The notes: generated by a model from the sequence alone, not told the origin. Positions 16,769 through 25,717 are shown, counted from the stretch's first letter. The stretch: DNA of 64,000 bases from Archaeoglobaceae archaeon (GCA_038734275.1 JAVYOO010000002.1:158911-222910); one strand, 5' to 3'. Numbers and translations are program-made.

Positions 16769-17638
16769 TCAATCACTCAAAAGCTCTCTGATCGGAAAAC
16801 AGCTCCCACATTTTGCACAGCCCGCAATTGTTTTCCTTGGGTCTAAATCGCAGTTCTTGACAATTTTGAGCCATTCACTGTAAATTCTCTTAGCGTCTTC
16901 AACACTCGGTGGTGGTAGAGTTTCGAGTTCAGAGCCAAATAGCGGACGAAAAGCTCTCGGCAGAGGAATTGCCCCAACTTCTGCTATAGCTTCGCAACCT
17001 TTTATCGTTTCTTCGGCAGGCTCAAGTCCGATTAGGATCCATGAAGCGCTCTGGTTTTCACCAAAAATCTCTACAGCATTCTCAAGAGCTTCTAAATACT
17101 TATCCCTTGGATAAGCCCGATCCTTCCCGGGAATCATACTCTTCCTTGCGGATTCGCTAAAAGCTTCGATGTTAATGTAGATCGAATCGATTCCCGCATT
17201 TTTAAGCTTCAGCATATCTTCCTTTCCAACAGGGGTTATCTCTATGCCAATTGGGAGATCGCTTACCGCCTTAATGCATTCTGCTGTTTTTGCATAAAGC
17301 TTCACAAGTGCATTTTCATCTAAAGTGCCAGAATTGATGTTCACGTCTTCTGGCTCCACAATACCCTCAAATCCATCAAGATCGACGAACTTTCTGAGCT
17401 CAGCATTGTTTAAAATCTCCTTTATCGCCATAGCAAGATCTTCAGGCTTATGAGTCACTATCTCCTTGCCGATGTCTATTATGCAGAATTTACAGCCCGC
17501 TCTCTCCGCTTTAAATCTACAGGCATTTGTCAAAGCAAGGGCTAAGCTTGATCTCCCATGAAGTCTTATAAGCTCTCCCGCCTTCGTTGAATGCCAGTTC
17601 GGCTCAAAAACAGTCGGTCTGCATACCTTTTGCTCCAT
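16769..17638 (-). CDS. radical SAM protein, main domain
   Basis: This 289-residue protein has an atypical radical SAM cluster motif CX8CX2C, CRFKAERAGCKFC (about residues 38-50). It is preceded by IRLHGRSSLALALTNA, which resembles the start of the radical domain in MSMEG_0568-type radical SAM proteins; this comparison is from memory. Further barrel segments include PIGIEITPVGKEDML and SIYINIEAFSE, and the C-terminus has CAKCGSC, a possible auxiliary-cluster or zinc site. The preceding 95-residue gene in another frame looks like the missing N-terminal domain (see that entry). A lipoyl synthase-like role (LipS-type) is another, weaker possibility. Confidence 0.7.
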   Translation of the reverse strand: MEQKVCRPTVFEPNWHSTKAGELIRLHGRSSLALALTNACRFKAERAGCKFCIIDIGKEIVTHKPEDLAMAIKEILNNAELRKFVDLDGFEGIVEPEDVNINSGTLDENALVKLYAKTAECIKAVSDLPIGIEITPVGKEDMLKLKNAGIDSIYINIEAFSESARKSMIPGKDRAYPRDKYLEALENAVEIFGENQSASWILIGLEPAEETIKGCEAIAEVGAIPLPRAFRPLFGSELETLPPPSVEDAKRIYSEWLKIVKNCDLDPRKTIAGCAKCGSCFPIRELLSD

Positions 17639-17891
17639 TTCTCAGGATCCAGCCCTTTCCATCGATTTTCCTGAATTCAAATGGCGATCTCTCAAGGAAT
17701 GGCTGTAATACTCCCGCATTAACGACGAATTCCTCTTTTTGCCCGGGATTTACAATAAAATTTCTACCGCTTCCCGCAACTCCCGCTCTCGACTTTCCTC
17801 TTGTAGGATAAGCTTTAAGAGACACTCCTTCTTCACTCGTTTTAATGCCGTGGCATAGTAGTTCGATCTTGATCTCAGCTTTTTTGTGCAT
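17604..17891 (-). CDS. N-terminal domain of the radical SAM protein, in a shifted frame
   Basis: This 95-residue frame starts at ATG 17891, about 22 bases after a TATA-like CTTTTAAATCC (17907-17917, minus strand). It has beta-rich sequence with GRNFIVNPGQKEEFVVN and ends DGKGWILRNGAKG..., overlapping the radical SAM frame by 35 bases. Removing one base from the four-base run at 17628-17631 would join the two frames as ...ILRNGAKVCRPTVFEP, continuing straight into the next protein. So this is either a frameshifted single gene or two separately translated chains. Confidence 0.6.
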   Translation of the reverse strand: MHKKAEIKIELLCHGIKTSEEGVSLKAYPTRGKSRAGVAGSGRNFIVNPGQKEEFVVNAGVLQPFLERSPFEFRKIDGKGWILRNGAKGMQTDCF

Positions 17892-17934
17892 AGCCAAATT
17901 CGCCAAGGATTTAAAAGTTCATTGAGAGCAAATA

Positions 17935-19704
17935 TTAAAGAGGTATTGCCCTTAAATAAACCCTCTGGAAATCTCTTTCAGTGGATAATTCCACGTATTC
18001 CACTTTTTTCGCAACTCTTTCAATTTCATCTCTTTGTTTAACTGATTTAAGCGCAATTTTTGCACCGCTGACCGCTGAATCGCCAGCAAATATAACTTCA
18101 CCATTTTTCGGTAGTAAGCCAATTATTCGAGCGTTCTCTAAGTCAACGTGTTTGCCAAAAGATCCCGCAAGGTAAATTCTATCAATCTTTTCTGGATTAA
18201 TTCCAAATCTATCTGCTAAAATCGTCCATCCTGCCTTTATTGCCGCTTTCGCGAGTAAAAACTCATTTATGTCCTTTTCGTTTACAGTTATGTCTTTTCC
18301 AAATTCCGTCTCTTCTGCTCTCGCAATTATAAACTTCGGAACACCATCCCTTATTATCCTGATGCTATCTTTTGAAAACTTCCCATTTCTGTTTATGAAA
18401 CCATTTTTGAAAAGCTCTGCGACGAGATCGATCATTCCACTACCACAAATCCCTTTGGGCCTCTGATTATCAATTGTTTTATAAAAAACCTCCTCCCCTT
18501 TAATTTCAACCTCTTCTATCGCCCCACTCACTGCCTTCATTCCAAAAGTAATGTGTGCCCCCTCAAATGCTGGTCCAGATGGAGTTGAGCACGCTAAAAT
18601 TCTTTCCCTGTTACCCAGCAGGATCTCAGTATTGGTTCCAATGTCTATAACCATCGAAATCTCTTCGGAGTTGTAAATTTTCGTGAGAAGAAGATTAGCT
18701 GTTGCGTCTGCTCCAATAAACCCTGCAATCAGCGGTAAAGAAGTTACCATACCTTCTGGATTTATATTCAGACCAATCTCTCTTGAAGGATAACTTATTC
18801 CTTCGGTAACCGCAGGAGTAAATGGTGCCGTGCCGATGAACTTCGGAGTGATACCAAAAAAGATGTGATGCATCACCGAGTTTCCTACAACTACAGCTTC
18901 GTATATGCTTTCGGGAGAAACTTTTACCATTTCACAAAGCTCTTCTATGAGTTTGTTCAACGCTTCTACAACTAATTTTTGCAATCTCACCAGATTTTCC
19001 TCATTTTTTGCGTAGCTTATCCTCGAAACTATGTCTTCGCCAAAGGCTACCTGAGGATTTTCTGCATAAGCCCTTGCAACGGTTTTTCCACTCTTCAAAT
19101 CTACGAGATGGCAGACTAACTTTGAAGAACCTATGTCAATTGCAAGCCCAAAAAGATTATCGCTTTCTCTGCTTTCAACTGAAATAAGCCTGTTTTTCCA
19201 TAAAACAGCGTTTATTTCCCATTTATTCAGTCTCAGGAGCTCCGGAAGTTTTTTAAGCAAATTCAATGATACTTCAATATCTCCAAGTTTGCTTCTGAGC
19301 CTATCCAAGTCGCTTCTAACGTCTTTGAGATTTGGTTGTTCAAGAGAGATGGGAATTTTTCTAACCACGGTTTCAAGCTCTATTTCAGGCTCAATTGTGG
19401 ATTCCTCTACTTTTCTCTTTTCAAGTCTGCTCTCTTTTGGAATGAAAATTATGGAGTCAGAAAGAACCTTTGTCTGACACGCAAGCCTGTAATTTTGCTG
19501 GATTTCCTCTGATTTCAGGATTTTTCTTTCCGACTCTGTGAGCTCACCAACTTTGCCCTTGATTAAAACCACTTTGCACTTTCCACAAACCCCTCTGCCT
19601 CCACAGTCGGATCTTATGCCAATATTCGAATCTCTGGCTATTTCAAGCAGAATTCCTTCTTTGCTTTCCACGGTTCTGCCAACCGGTTCAAATGTTACCT
19701 TCAT
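17935..19704 (-). CDS. mtoD: corrinoid-protein reactivator (RACE/RamA-like, MtoD candidate)
   Basis: This 589-residue protein uses ATP to restore inactive Co(II) corrinoid to Co(I). Residues 1-95 are a plant-type [2Fe-2S] ferredoxin domain with CGGRGVCGKC and a later Cys in RLACQTK. From about residue 180 comes an ASKHA-type ATPase core: LAIDIGSSKLVCHLVDL, VVGNSVMHHIFFGI, MVIDIGTNTEILLGN and YLAGSFGKHVD. The N-terminal [2Fe-2S] architecture resembles bacterial RACE proteins. It overlaps the MtrH-like gene by four bases (ATGA), supporting service to the corrinoid protein of this operon. The Mto assignment is from operon context. Confidence 0.85.
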   Translation of the reverse strand: MKVTFEPVGRTVESKEGILLEIARDSNIGIRSDCGGRGVCGKCKVVLIKGKVGELTESERKILKSEEIQQNYRLACQTKVLSDSIIFIPKESRLEKRKVEESTIEPEIELETVVRKIPISLEQPNLKDVRSDLDRLRSKLGDIEVSLNLLKKLPELLRLNKWEINAVLWKNRLISVESRESDNLFGLAIDIGSSKLVCHLVDLKSGKTVARAYAENPQVAFGEDIVSRISYAKNEENLVRLQKLVVEALNKLIEELCEMVKVSPESIYEAVVVGNSVMHHIFFGITPKFIGTAPFTPAVTEGISYPSREIGLNINPEGMVTSLPLIAGFIGADATANLLLTKIYNSEEISMVIDIGTNTEILLGNRERILACSTPSGPAFEGAHITFGMKAVSGAIEEVEIKGEEVFYKTIDNQRPKGICGSGMIDLVAELFKNGFINRNGKFSKDSIRIIRDGVPKFIIARAEETEFGKDITVNEKDINEFLLAKAAIKAGWTILADRFGINPEKIDRIYLAGSFGKHVDLENARIIGLLPKNGEVIFAGDSAVSGAKIALKSVKQRDEIERVAKKVEYVELSTERDFQRVYLRAIPL

Positions 19705-20570
19705 ATTGGTATAAAATCCTTTGTTCTTGCAAAGTTTCTGTATGCAATGTTCAGCATGTAAACTGCTGGGAATACGAGCTTTGAATCCTCAATTGGACCA
19801 TATAATGCAAAATCCAAGCCAAATGCTATCTGGAGTGTATTTGCAACAACTACCGCGAACTTTTCCGATTCCTTTCCAAGCAGGTTCCTTAGCCCTTTCC
19901 AGCTCGCGATTGCATTGTGTGCCCCAGAACCGCATGGAAAACCAAAATTCTTCTTTATCTCTACTCCTGCCTTTATCGCCGCTGGAAGACTTGGAACGTC
20001 CATTACAAATGTGTCGACAAGCGGTTTATTGATCCCAGCAATTTCGAGCTTTGGCAAAAGCTTCTGAAAGGCTTCAACTCGTGCCTTGCTACTGAGAACG
20101 TTCATCGTGTAAGTAAGCACAATCGCAGATTCAACACCGCTCTCCTTTAGAGCTATAAGCTCTCTATCCTTTACTTCAGGAGATATAGAGTTGTAGATAA
20201 CTCTTTTCTCAAGCCCCGCCTCTTTTACAAATTTGAGCGCAGAGATTTTTATGTCTGGCATTGCTGAGTCTATCAAAAATGGCTTTTCTGTAATTGATGC
20301 AACAAAATCGATGTATTTTCTCAGAGCTTCTTCACTCATTCCCACAACGTCAACTATCCCCGGAATTTCAGTTTTTTCGCTCAGTTCTTCCTGTTCTTTT
20401 ATCAGCTTTTCTGCAAGCTCTCTGTTGAAGTGCCCCTTTTTCTCGTCCTCAACGATCTTATGTCCTTTATAAAATATGCTCCCTATAAGCAGGGTTTTGC
20501 TCTCCCCAGGATTCCCTCCAACTTTTATTCCACAAATTTCGAAGATTTTTGGTTGTGCAAACCTCAGCAT
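19701..20570 (-). CDS. mtoA: MtrH-like methyltransferase (MtoA candidate)
   Basis: This 289-residue protein is of the MtrH family, TIM-barrel enzymes that move a methyl group between a corrinoid and a tetrahydropterin. Typical stretches are ICGIKVGGNPGESKTLLIGS, DVVGMSEEALRKYIDF, KPFLIDSAMPDIKI and GFPCGSGAHNAI. No other Mtr subunits are present, so it is not part of the methanogen membrane complex. In the Mto system such a protein moves the methyl group from the corrinoid protein to tetrahydromethanopterin. The start has GAGGTGG upstream and overlaps the end of the MFS gene by seven bases. Confidence 0.87.
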   Translation of the reverse strand: MLRFAQPKIFEICGIKVGGNPGESKTLLIGSIFYKGHKIVEDEKKGHFNRELAEKLIKEQEELSEKTEIPGIVDVVGMSEEALRKYIDFVASITEKPFLIDSAMPDIKISALKFVKEAGLEKRVIYNSISPEVKDRELIALKESGVESAIVLTYTMNVLSSKARVEAFQKLLPKLEIAGINKPLVDTFVMDVPSLPAAIKAGVEIKKNFGFPCGSGAHNAIASWKGLRNLLGKESEKFAVVVANTLQIAFGLDFALYGPIEDSKLVFPAVYMLNIAYRNFARTKDFIPI

Positions 20571-21799
20571 TTTTCCACCTCCTTAGCATATTTTGCACCA
20601 AATAAGACCACTGCGGTTGCAAAGAAATGCAAAAATGCTGCTAAATAGAGAGCAGAGAGATAAGATGTCGTAGCATCTCTTATTAATGAGCCCAAATAAG
20701 GACCAATGATTGAAGAAGTCATCACAGAAGTGTTCAAAAGTGCAGTAATCCTTCCTGTGAACTTCTTTCCAAAGAAGGTTGGGACTGCAGTGAAATGCAC
20801 CGTTGGCTCACCGCCAAGACAAAAGTAAACCAGAATTCCAAAAACCAGGACGAGTAATGCATCTGAATACGTTATTGCGAAAACAAATATCATCACTCCC
20901 GCAACAGCGTAGAGAATCGGCAAAACTTTGAAAGGTCCTCCTGCCCTGTCGTTAAAGGCACCCCAGAATAAGGAGCCGAAAGCACTACCAATTGCAGTTA
21001 TGCTGAGAAATAACGGGATAAAGTGGTTTGAAATATACTCTGGACTAAAAGAATCCCTGGACAAACCCTCTAAAACAATTGTTGCTACATTCATTAGAAT
21101 CAGAAACCATGCGGTTGCAGTTGAGAACATCACGGTAAAAAGAATCCAGAATCTCGTATCCTTTAAAGCGTCACCGAGCGACGAGTCGGTTTCGGATTTA
21201 GAAGCTTCAGGAACACACCAAAATAATACGCCAACTACGTAAAATGTTGCAAATATTATAAATCCCAGCACGATGAAGGTAGTTTGGAGACCATGGTTAA
21301 TTATAAGAAAAGCCACAAGAGGGGAGATAAAAAGTGGTGAAATATTCTGTCCAAAGATTGAAATTCCGAATGCTTTTCCTATGTTTTCAGGAAACCATCT
21401 TGCAATAACCACCGGATAAGTTCCTACAAAGAAACCCGCTCCAATCCCAACAACAAAGCTTCCTGCATACCAGAACAGCTTTGCAATTTCCCACTCAGCA
21501 TAGCTAAAGGCCATCGAAATGATATACATCCCAAGCAGGTAAGCAAGCCCGGATATAGCAACTGTTGGCTTTGGTCCAAATCTGTCGGCCAAAAATCCTG
21601 CAACGAGCTGAAAAATTAACATTCCAAGCCCAATTAGCGAGGCAGATAAGACTACTGGAGAGATTTCATTTAGAGAATATCTCTCTATTATGTAAGGGTA
21701 AAACTGACTCCATACCAAGGAAACCATCGCAAAAACCAAGAGAAAGGCGACTGTTGCTGGATAGAGATTTTTATGCTTCTCGCTTAAACCAAAGTTCAT
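20564..21799 (-). CDS. MFS carrier within the methyltransferase operon
   Basis: This 411-residue protein has 12 predicted helices and resembles the OFA (oxalate/formate antiporter-like) branch of the major facilitator family. FLADRFGPKPTVAI is the conserved loop after helix 2, and ARWFPENIGKAFGI follows helix 4. It lies between the URO-D-type methyltransferase gene and the MtrH-like gene, with overlaps or tight spacing, so its cargo is probably the methylated substrate or the demethylated product. Confidence 0.85.
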   Translation of the reverse strand: MNFGLSEKHKNLYPATVAFLLVFAMVSLVWSQFYPYIIERYSLNEISPVVLSASLIGLGMLIFQLVAGFLADRFGPKPTVAISGLAYLLGMYIISMAFSYAEWEIAKLFWYAGSFVVGIGAGFFVGTYPVVIARWFPENIGKAFGISIFGQNISPLFISPLVAFLIINHGLQTTFIVLGFIIFATFYVVGVLFWCVPEASKSETDSSLGDALKDTRFWILFTVMFSTATAWFLILMNVATIVLEGLSRDSFSPEYISNHFIPLFLSITAIGSAFGSLFWGAFNDRAGGPFKVLPILYAVAGVMIFVFAITYSDALLVLVFGILVYFCLGGEPTVHFTAVPTFFGKKFTGRITALLNTSVMTSSIIGPYLGSLIRDATTSYLSALYLAAFLHFFATAVVLFGAKYAKEVEKC

Positions 21800-21826
21800 G
21801 TAGCCACCGGATAAATAAAAAATTAT

Positions 21827-23080
21827 TTAATATTTTCCATACTTCTTCACGGCATCCAGCATTGCCTTTACATTCTCGGGCTTTGCATCTCTTGAAAGTC
21901 CACCGTCGACACCTGGCCAGATCATCATCCCGCCCTCTTTGCAATCCTCAAGAAGCTTTTTCATGAACTCCTCAACTTTTTGTGGAGTTCCGCTGATTAG
22001 CAGAGAGTTTGGAGGACCACTTACAAGAATGATGTGGTTATCAAGGACTTCTCTAACCTTTCTTGGGTCTGTTTTTTCAAAAACGCCGACTATTTTACCC
22101 TTAGGCGCTTCGAGCAAAGTTTCCAGATGTGCATCATGTTTACCTTCGAAAAGAACAAACGGCGTTAGACCCATTTTTATTACTTCCTTGAAAACATCGT
22201 TCAGTGCAGGCCAGTAGAATTCGTTGTATAGCTTTGGATTTAAATATTCATTCAGGTGGAGCGGGAAGAAACACTCAACGATTTCTGTTCCAAAAATCTG
22301 CTTTCTTATTTCTTTAGGTGGAGCTGAGCAGGCGGCAGCTTTTATTATTAACGGCTTGACTGCTTCGACAGCCTGCTTTACCTTGTCCCCGTGTCTGTAG
22401 AGATCCATTACTACGTTCTTTATATCTCTCAAAAAGTCACCAATTAAGTCAAGTGGGGCATACCCCCAGGACATTGGAATCGTTGGATATCCAAGCTTTG
22501 CAAGCTCTACAGAGACATCAGCCATGAAGGCTCCAAATCTTGCAAGCTCAGCTCCGTATTTAACAAGCGCAGCATTGTATTCTGCTGATCCAACTTTGCC
22601 AAGCTTTTTATTGATTCTTGGCATGGCAACTTTATTTATGAACTCAAGTGGATTCTCAATGAGCTGGTCGTACTCGCTTGCTTTCATGATTTCCTTACCT
22701 ATGAATTGTGGATGAGCGTTTTTGTCGAGTTCATAGCCGGGCCATTTAGAGTAAACGTCTCCAAGTGCAAGATGAGTTGCTCCAAGGATGAATCTTGCAG
22801 CTGAGGACATATCGGGCTGTTCAAGTAGGGCAATTGTGTAAATCATGCCCTCAAGCCCAGCAATAACTGTGAATGTGTCGAAGTCAAAATCTCTTGCAAC
22901 CTTCAGCCAAGCGGACTTGCACTTTGAATAATCGAAGAGAACTTCATGAGTTGTATATCCCGCATAAGCTCCGTGCCAAACTGCAGTTGCCCCCGTGACT
23001 GGCACTCTGTCGGGTTCCTTACCATTTATCACGTCCTCTATTCTTTTAAGCTTCTCCTTTCTCGTATTTTCAGAATCCAT
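21827..23080 (-). CDS. mtoB: URO-D-family corrinoid methyltransferase (MtoB candidate)
   Basis: This 417-residue protein is of the uroporphyrinogen decarboxylase/MtaA-type superfamily, which includes zinc-dependent corrinoid methyltransferases. Features are the N-terminal INGKEPDRVPVTG (about residues 12-24), the central FFPLHLNEYLNPKLYNEFYWP and the C-terminal GGMMIWPGVDGGLSRDAKPENVKAM, the usual end of the barrel. In this operon it would take a methyl (perhaps O-methyl from methoxylated aromatics) and load it onto the corrinoid protein encoded just upstream, whose stop is one base away. Substrate is inference; MtaA/MtbA-type use of coenzyme M is less likely next to an MtrH-like partner. Confidence 0.82.
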   Translation of the reverse strand: MDSENTRKEKLKRIEDVINGKEPDRVPVTGATAVWHGAYAGYTTHEVLFDYSKCKSAWLKVARDFDFDTFTVIAGLEGMIYTIALLEQPDMSSAARFILGATHLALGDVYSKWPGYELDKNAHPQFIGKEIMKASEYDQLIENPLEFINKVAMPRINKKLGKVGSAEYNAALVKYGAELARFGAFMADVSVELAKLGYPTIPMSWGYAPLDLIGDFLRDIKNVVMDLYRHGDKVKQAVEAVKPLIIKAAACSAPPKEIRKQIFGTEIVECFFPLHLNEYLNPKLYNEFYWPALNDVFKEVIKMGLTPFVLFEGKHDAHLETLLEAPKGKIVGVFEKTDPRKVREVLDNHIILVSGPPNSLLISGTPQKVEEFMKKLLEDCKEGGMMIWPGVDGGLSRDAKPENVKAMLDAVKKYGKY

Positions 23081-23081
23081 T

Positions 23082-23717
23082 TTAACTCACCCCCAGCAAG
23101 GCCTTGATCTTCTTAACACCGACAGCTGCATCATCCGCCCATTCGTCGGCTTGGGTGTAATTCTTGACTTCTTCACTTGTTCTTCCGCCTCCAACGATAA
23201 TCTTAACTCTGTCTCTTAGACCAGCTTCTTTTATTGCATCAATGGTTCTCTTCATGCTCTCTATTGCTTCGGTAAGCAAACCACTAAGTCCAACAATTTG
23301 TGGATTATACTGCTTTATGGCGTCAACAAATGCCTGCGGAGGCTGATCTACGCCTAAATCGACTACTTCAAATCCTTCAGCTTCAAGCAAGGCTATGACG
23401 ATGTTCTTTCCTATATCATGCACATCTCCTTCAACACTGCCAATGACAACCTTTCCTCTGCTCTCCGCTTTCTTATCGCCGAGCAAAGGCTTCAAGAGTT
23501 CCATGACTTGCTTTAGAATCTCTCCTGCCATTATTAGATCCGAGACGAAGTATCTGCCCTCTTCAAATCGCTTTCCGATTATTTCTGTTGCTTTTCTGAT
23601 GTCCTCAAGAATCTTAAACGGGTCTTCTTTGTTCTCTATTCTCTTTTTGGCAATTTCTATCACTTTCTGCTCATCAAGATCTGCAAGAGCCCTTACAAAT
23701 TCGTCTCCTAAATTCAT
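23082..23717 (-). CDS. mtoC: corrinoid (methyl-carrier) protein (MtoC candidate)
   Basis: This 211-residue protein has an N-terminal helical cap and a C-terminal B12-binding Rossmann domain. GDVHDIGKNIV carries the cobalt-ligating His (DxHxxG), followed by VGLSGLLTEAI and IIVGGGRTSEE, which complete the pocket. It matches the MtaC/MtbC/MttC size. I choose ATG 23717, which has AAGGTGG six bases upstream, over GTG 23726. It would carry the methyl group between the URO-D-type and MtrH-like enzymes. Confidence 0.92.
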   Translation of the reverse strand: MNLGDEFVRALADLDEQKVIEIAKKRIENKEDPFKILEDIRKATEIIGKRFEEGRYFVSDLIMAGEILKQVMELLKPLLGDKKAESRGKVVIGSVEGDVHDIGKNIVIALLEAEGFEVVDLGVDQPPQAFVDAIKQYNPQIVGLSGLLTEAIESMKRTIDAIKEAGLRDRVKIIVGGGRTSEEVKNYTQADEWADDAAVGVKKIKALLGVS

Positions 23718-23780
23718 GGCAACCACCTTAATTTATTCAAATACCTTCAAAATAAAGCTTTTTAAGAATGTGTTCATAAC

Positions 23781-23794
23781 AATAAAATTTTATT
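23781..23794. promoter_or_regulatory. perfect 14-base AT palindrome upstream of mtoC
   Basis: AATAAAATTTTATT reads the same on both strands and sits about 65 bases before the corrinoid-protein start, in the only gap (115 bases) inside the operon. It could be an operator or simply AT-rich promoter sequence. Confidence 0.3.
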
Positions 23795-23832
23795 TCAAGT
23801 AAAATTTTGTGGACATGCAAAAGGTTAAAAAA

Positions 23833-25014
23833 TCATTTAACTTTAGGCGGTTCTGGAATCAGGAATGCGAAAATGCCCTGAATTGCAAACAGAAGTGCTG
23901 AAACTGCAAAGGCGGTTGTAAAACCATAAATCACTGCAATTGGAGCGATTATAAAAGGTGTGCTCACAAAAGCTCCTATGCACAGGAATGTGTTTATTAC
24001 TCCCGCAGAACCACCGACCCATTCTGGTTTCATTTTAGAATCAACTGCTGGCAGATAAGCTGGTAAAGCCATCCAGTGGGGAATAACTCCACCAGCTAAG
24101 AAGCCAGCAATTGTTATTGCAATCCAGAGCACAGTAATTTCGCCAATGAGCCAGCCAAGGTAAACAAGAACTGAGAAGGCTACTGACAGCAATAAGATGT
24201 ATAACCTTACACCACCAGTTTTTGAACTCAGAATCGGGAAAATCAGCGAGCCTATCCAGCCAGACCAAGTTATCATGGCAACTATCGCCCCAGCGGTTGC
24301 AATGTCTATGCCCTTTTCCATAGCTGCAGCGGTTGTGAAGAGGGCTTGGAATGGAACCATGCCCGCCATTGCTGTGAAAGTTCCGAGAGAGGTTGCAAGA
24401 ATTGCCTTATTTGTGAGTGATTTCTTGGCTCCTTCAAGAACGTTTGCCTTTGGAATCGTAACTCCAGGAGGTGCATCCCTTACTAATACGATAAAGAAGA
24501 TCGCTGCCAAGCAGATTAGGATTCCCCCGTATAGATTTATCTCACTCCAACTATTGAAATAGGGAGCCAGAGTTAAGCCCAATGAAAGCCAGATCATTAG
24601 AGCAGTCATGTAGATCCCTGTAGCAAGCCCTACTTGCTGTGGCGGGAACCAGGCACTTATGATCTTTGGAAGATTTACAAGTGTGAACCCTAATCCGATA
24701 CCGAGCAATATTTGGGCCAAAATCAGAGAACTGAAATCTATGCTCTGAGCTTTCAAAAATGTTCCAACTGCTGCTACGAGAACACCTGCTGTCGCAGTCG
24801 CTCTAATACCGAACTTATCAGCAATGATACCTGCTGGAAATGCCAGAATACCTGCGATGAGCCATGGAACTGTAAAAGCCAATGAATATTGAGTCTGGTC
24901 GACACCATAAAGCTTTATCAGAATAGGTGCAAGCGTTCCCATTGCATACCATGCAAATACCAATGAGCCAAACAGGAACCAGGAAACTGCAAGAATTATC
25001 CATTTACTTCTCAT
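23833..25014 (-). CDS. MFS carrier at the head of the methyltransferase operon
   Basis: This 393-residue protein has 12 predicted helices, with FPAGIIADKFGIRATATA as the family loop after helix 2 and SAWFPPQQVGLATGIYMT after helix 4. ATG 25014 is chosen because GGAGGTGAT lies just before it. It lies on the same strand as the corrinoid system and 115 bases upstream of it. It may import methoxylated aromatics or export their demethylated products; the sequence does not settle direction. Confidence 0.83.
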   Translation of the reverse strand: MRSKWIILAVSWFLFGSLVFAWYAMGTLAPILIKLYGVDQTQYSLAFTVPWLIAGILAFPAGIIADKFGIRATATAGVLVAAVGTFLKAQSIDFSSLILAQILLGIGLGFTLVNLPKIISAWFPPQQVGLATGIYMTALMIWLSLGLTLAPYFNSWSEINLYGGILICLAAIFFIVLVRDAPPGVTIPKANVLEGAKKSLTNKAILATSLGTFTAMAGMVPFQALFTTAAAMEKGIDIATAGAIVAMITWSGWIGSLIFPILSSKTGGVRLYILLLSVAFSVLVYLGWLIGEITVLWIAITIAGFLAGGVIPHWMALPAYLPAVDSKMKPEWVGGSAGVINTFLCIGAFVSTPFIIAPIAVIYGFTTAFAVSALLFAIQGIFAFLIPEPPKVK

Positions 25015-25088
25015 CTCATCACCTCCAAGCAAAAGAGGGAATAGGATTTTGGAAATAAAATCTGTTATGAAGTTGTTATGAAAAAGGT

Positions 25089-25688
25089 TCAGTTCAGAAC
25101 TCGTATAAAGATCCTCTCACCGCTTATCTCGAATTCCGCCTTCACGCCCAGCTGTTCATAGACGCTCTTTATAATCGACTTCGTGACTACCACGTTTTCT
25201 GGGACAGTTCGAAATATGAATTCGTTCTCCTTAACCCTCTTAAACTCCCCTCCTCCACCGAATTCAATCGTTTTTAAAACTTCTTCCGCTTTCTCTGTGC
25301 TTTTTGTATTCTCCCCCCACTTGTGCCAGATGTAGAAAAGATTTGCAAAGCCTCGAATACCTTTCAAAAATTCCTCATCCTTTTCTATTTCTTCTGCAGA
25401 ATACTTCTCCTGAACCTTCTTCATTAAAACCCTGTATAGCTCCTTGTCCATGATCACGTATTGCTTCATTTCAACGTTGTAAATGTGATATGCAATCCTT
25501 TCGAAGTCCTTGGGAAGCTTATCAATGCTATAACCAGCAACCCTGAAGGCTTTAAAAACTCTCCAGTAAATTTCCAAAGCGTTGCGGAAGATCTGGCTAT
25601 AGCTTTCAAATCCCTCTTTGAGCAAGTCTTCAAGCATTTTCAACTCGCTGTCTGTCAGTGCAACAGTGATTCTGTGAAAAAGCCTCAT
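25089..25688 (-). CDS. ribbon-helix-helix regulator, candidate for the methyltransferase operon
   Basis: This 199-residue protein starts RITVALTDSELKMLEDLLKE, followed by GFESYSQIFRNALEIYW, a classical RHH DNA-binding domain (residues 6-40). The following region has no family I recognise, and a glycine-rich stretch near residue 148 leads into a final beta-strand-rich domain that could bind an effector. It lies on the same strand just upstream of the first MFS gene, 74 bases away. I infer a role in controlling the operon or itself. Confidence 0.65.
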   Translation of the reverse strand: MRLFHRITVALTDSELKMLEDLLKEGFESYSQIFRNALEIYWRVFKAFRVAGYSIDKLPKDFERIAYHIYNVEMKQYVIMDKELYRVLMKKVQEKYSAEEIEKDEEFLKGIRGFANLFYIWHKWGENTKSTEKAEEVLKTIEFGGGGEFKRVKENEFIFRTVPENVVVTKSIIKSVYEQLGVKAEFEISGERIFIRVLN

Positions 25689-25717
25689 GCTCTTCGGTAT
25701 TTTACGTAATTTTAAGG

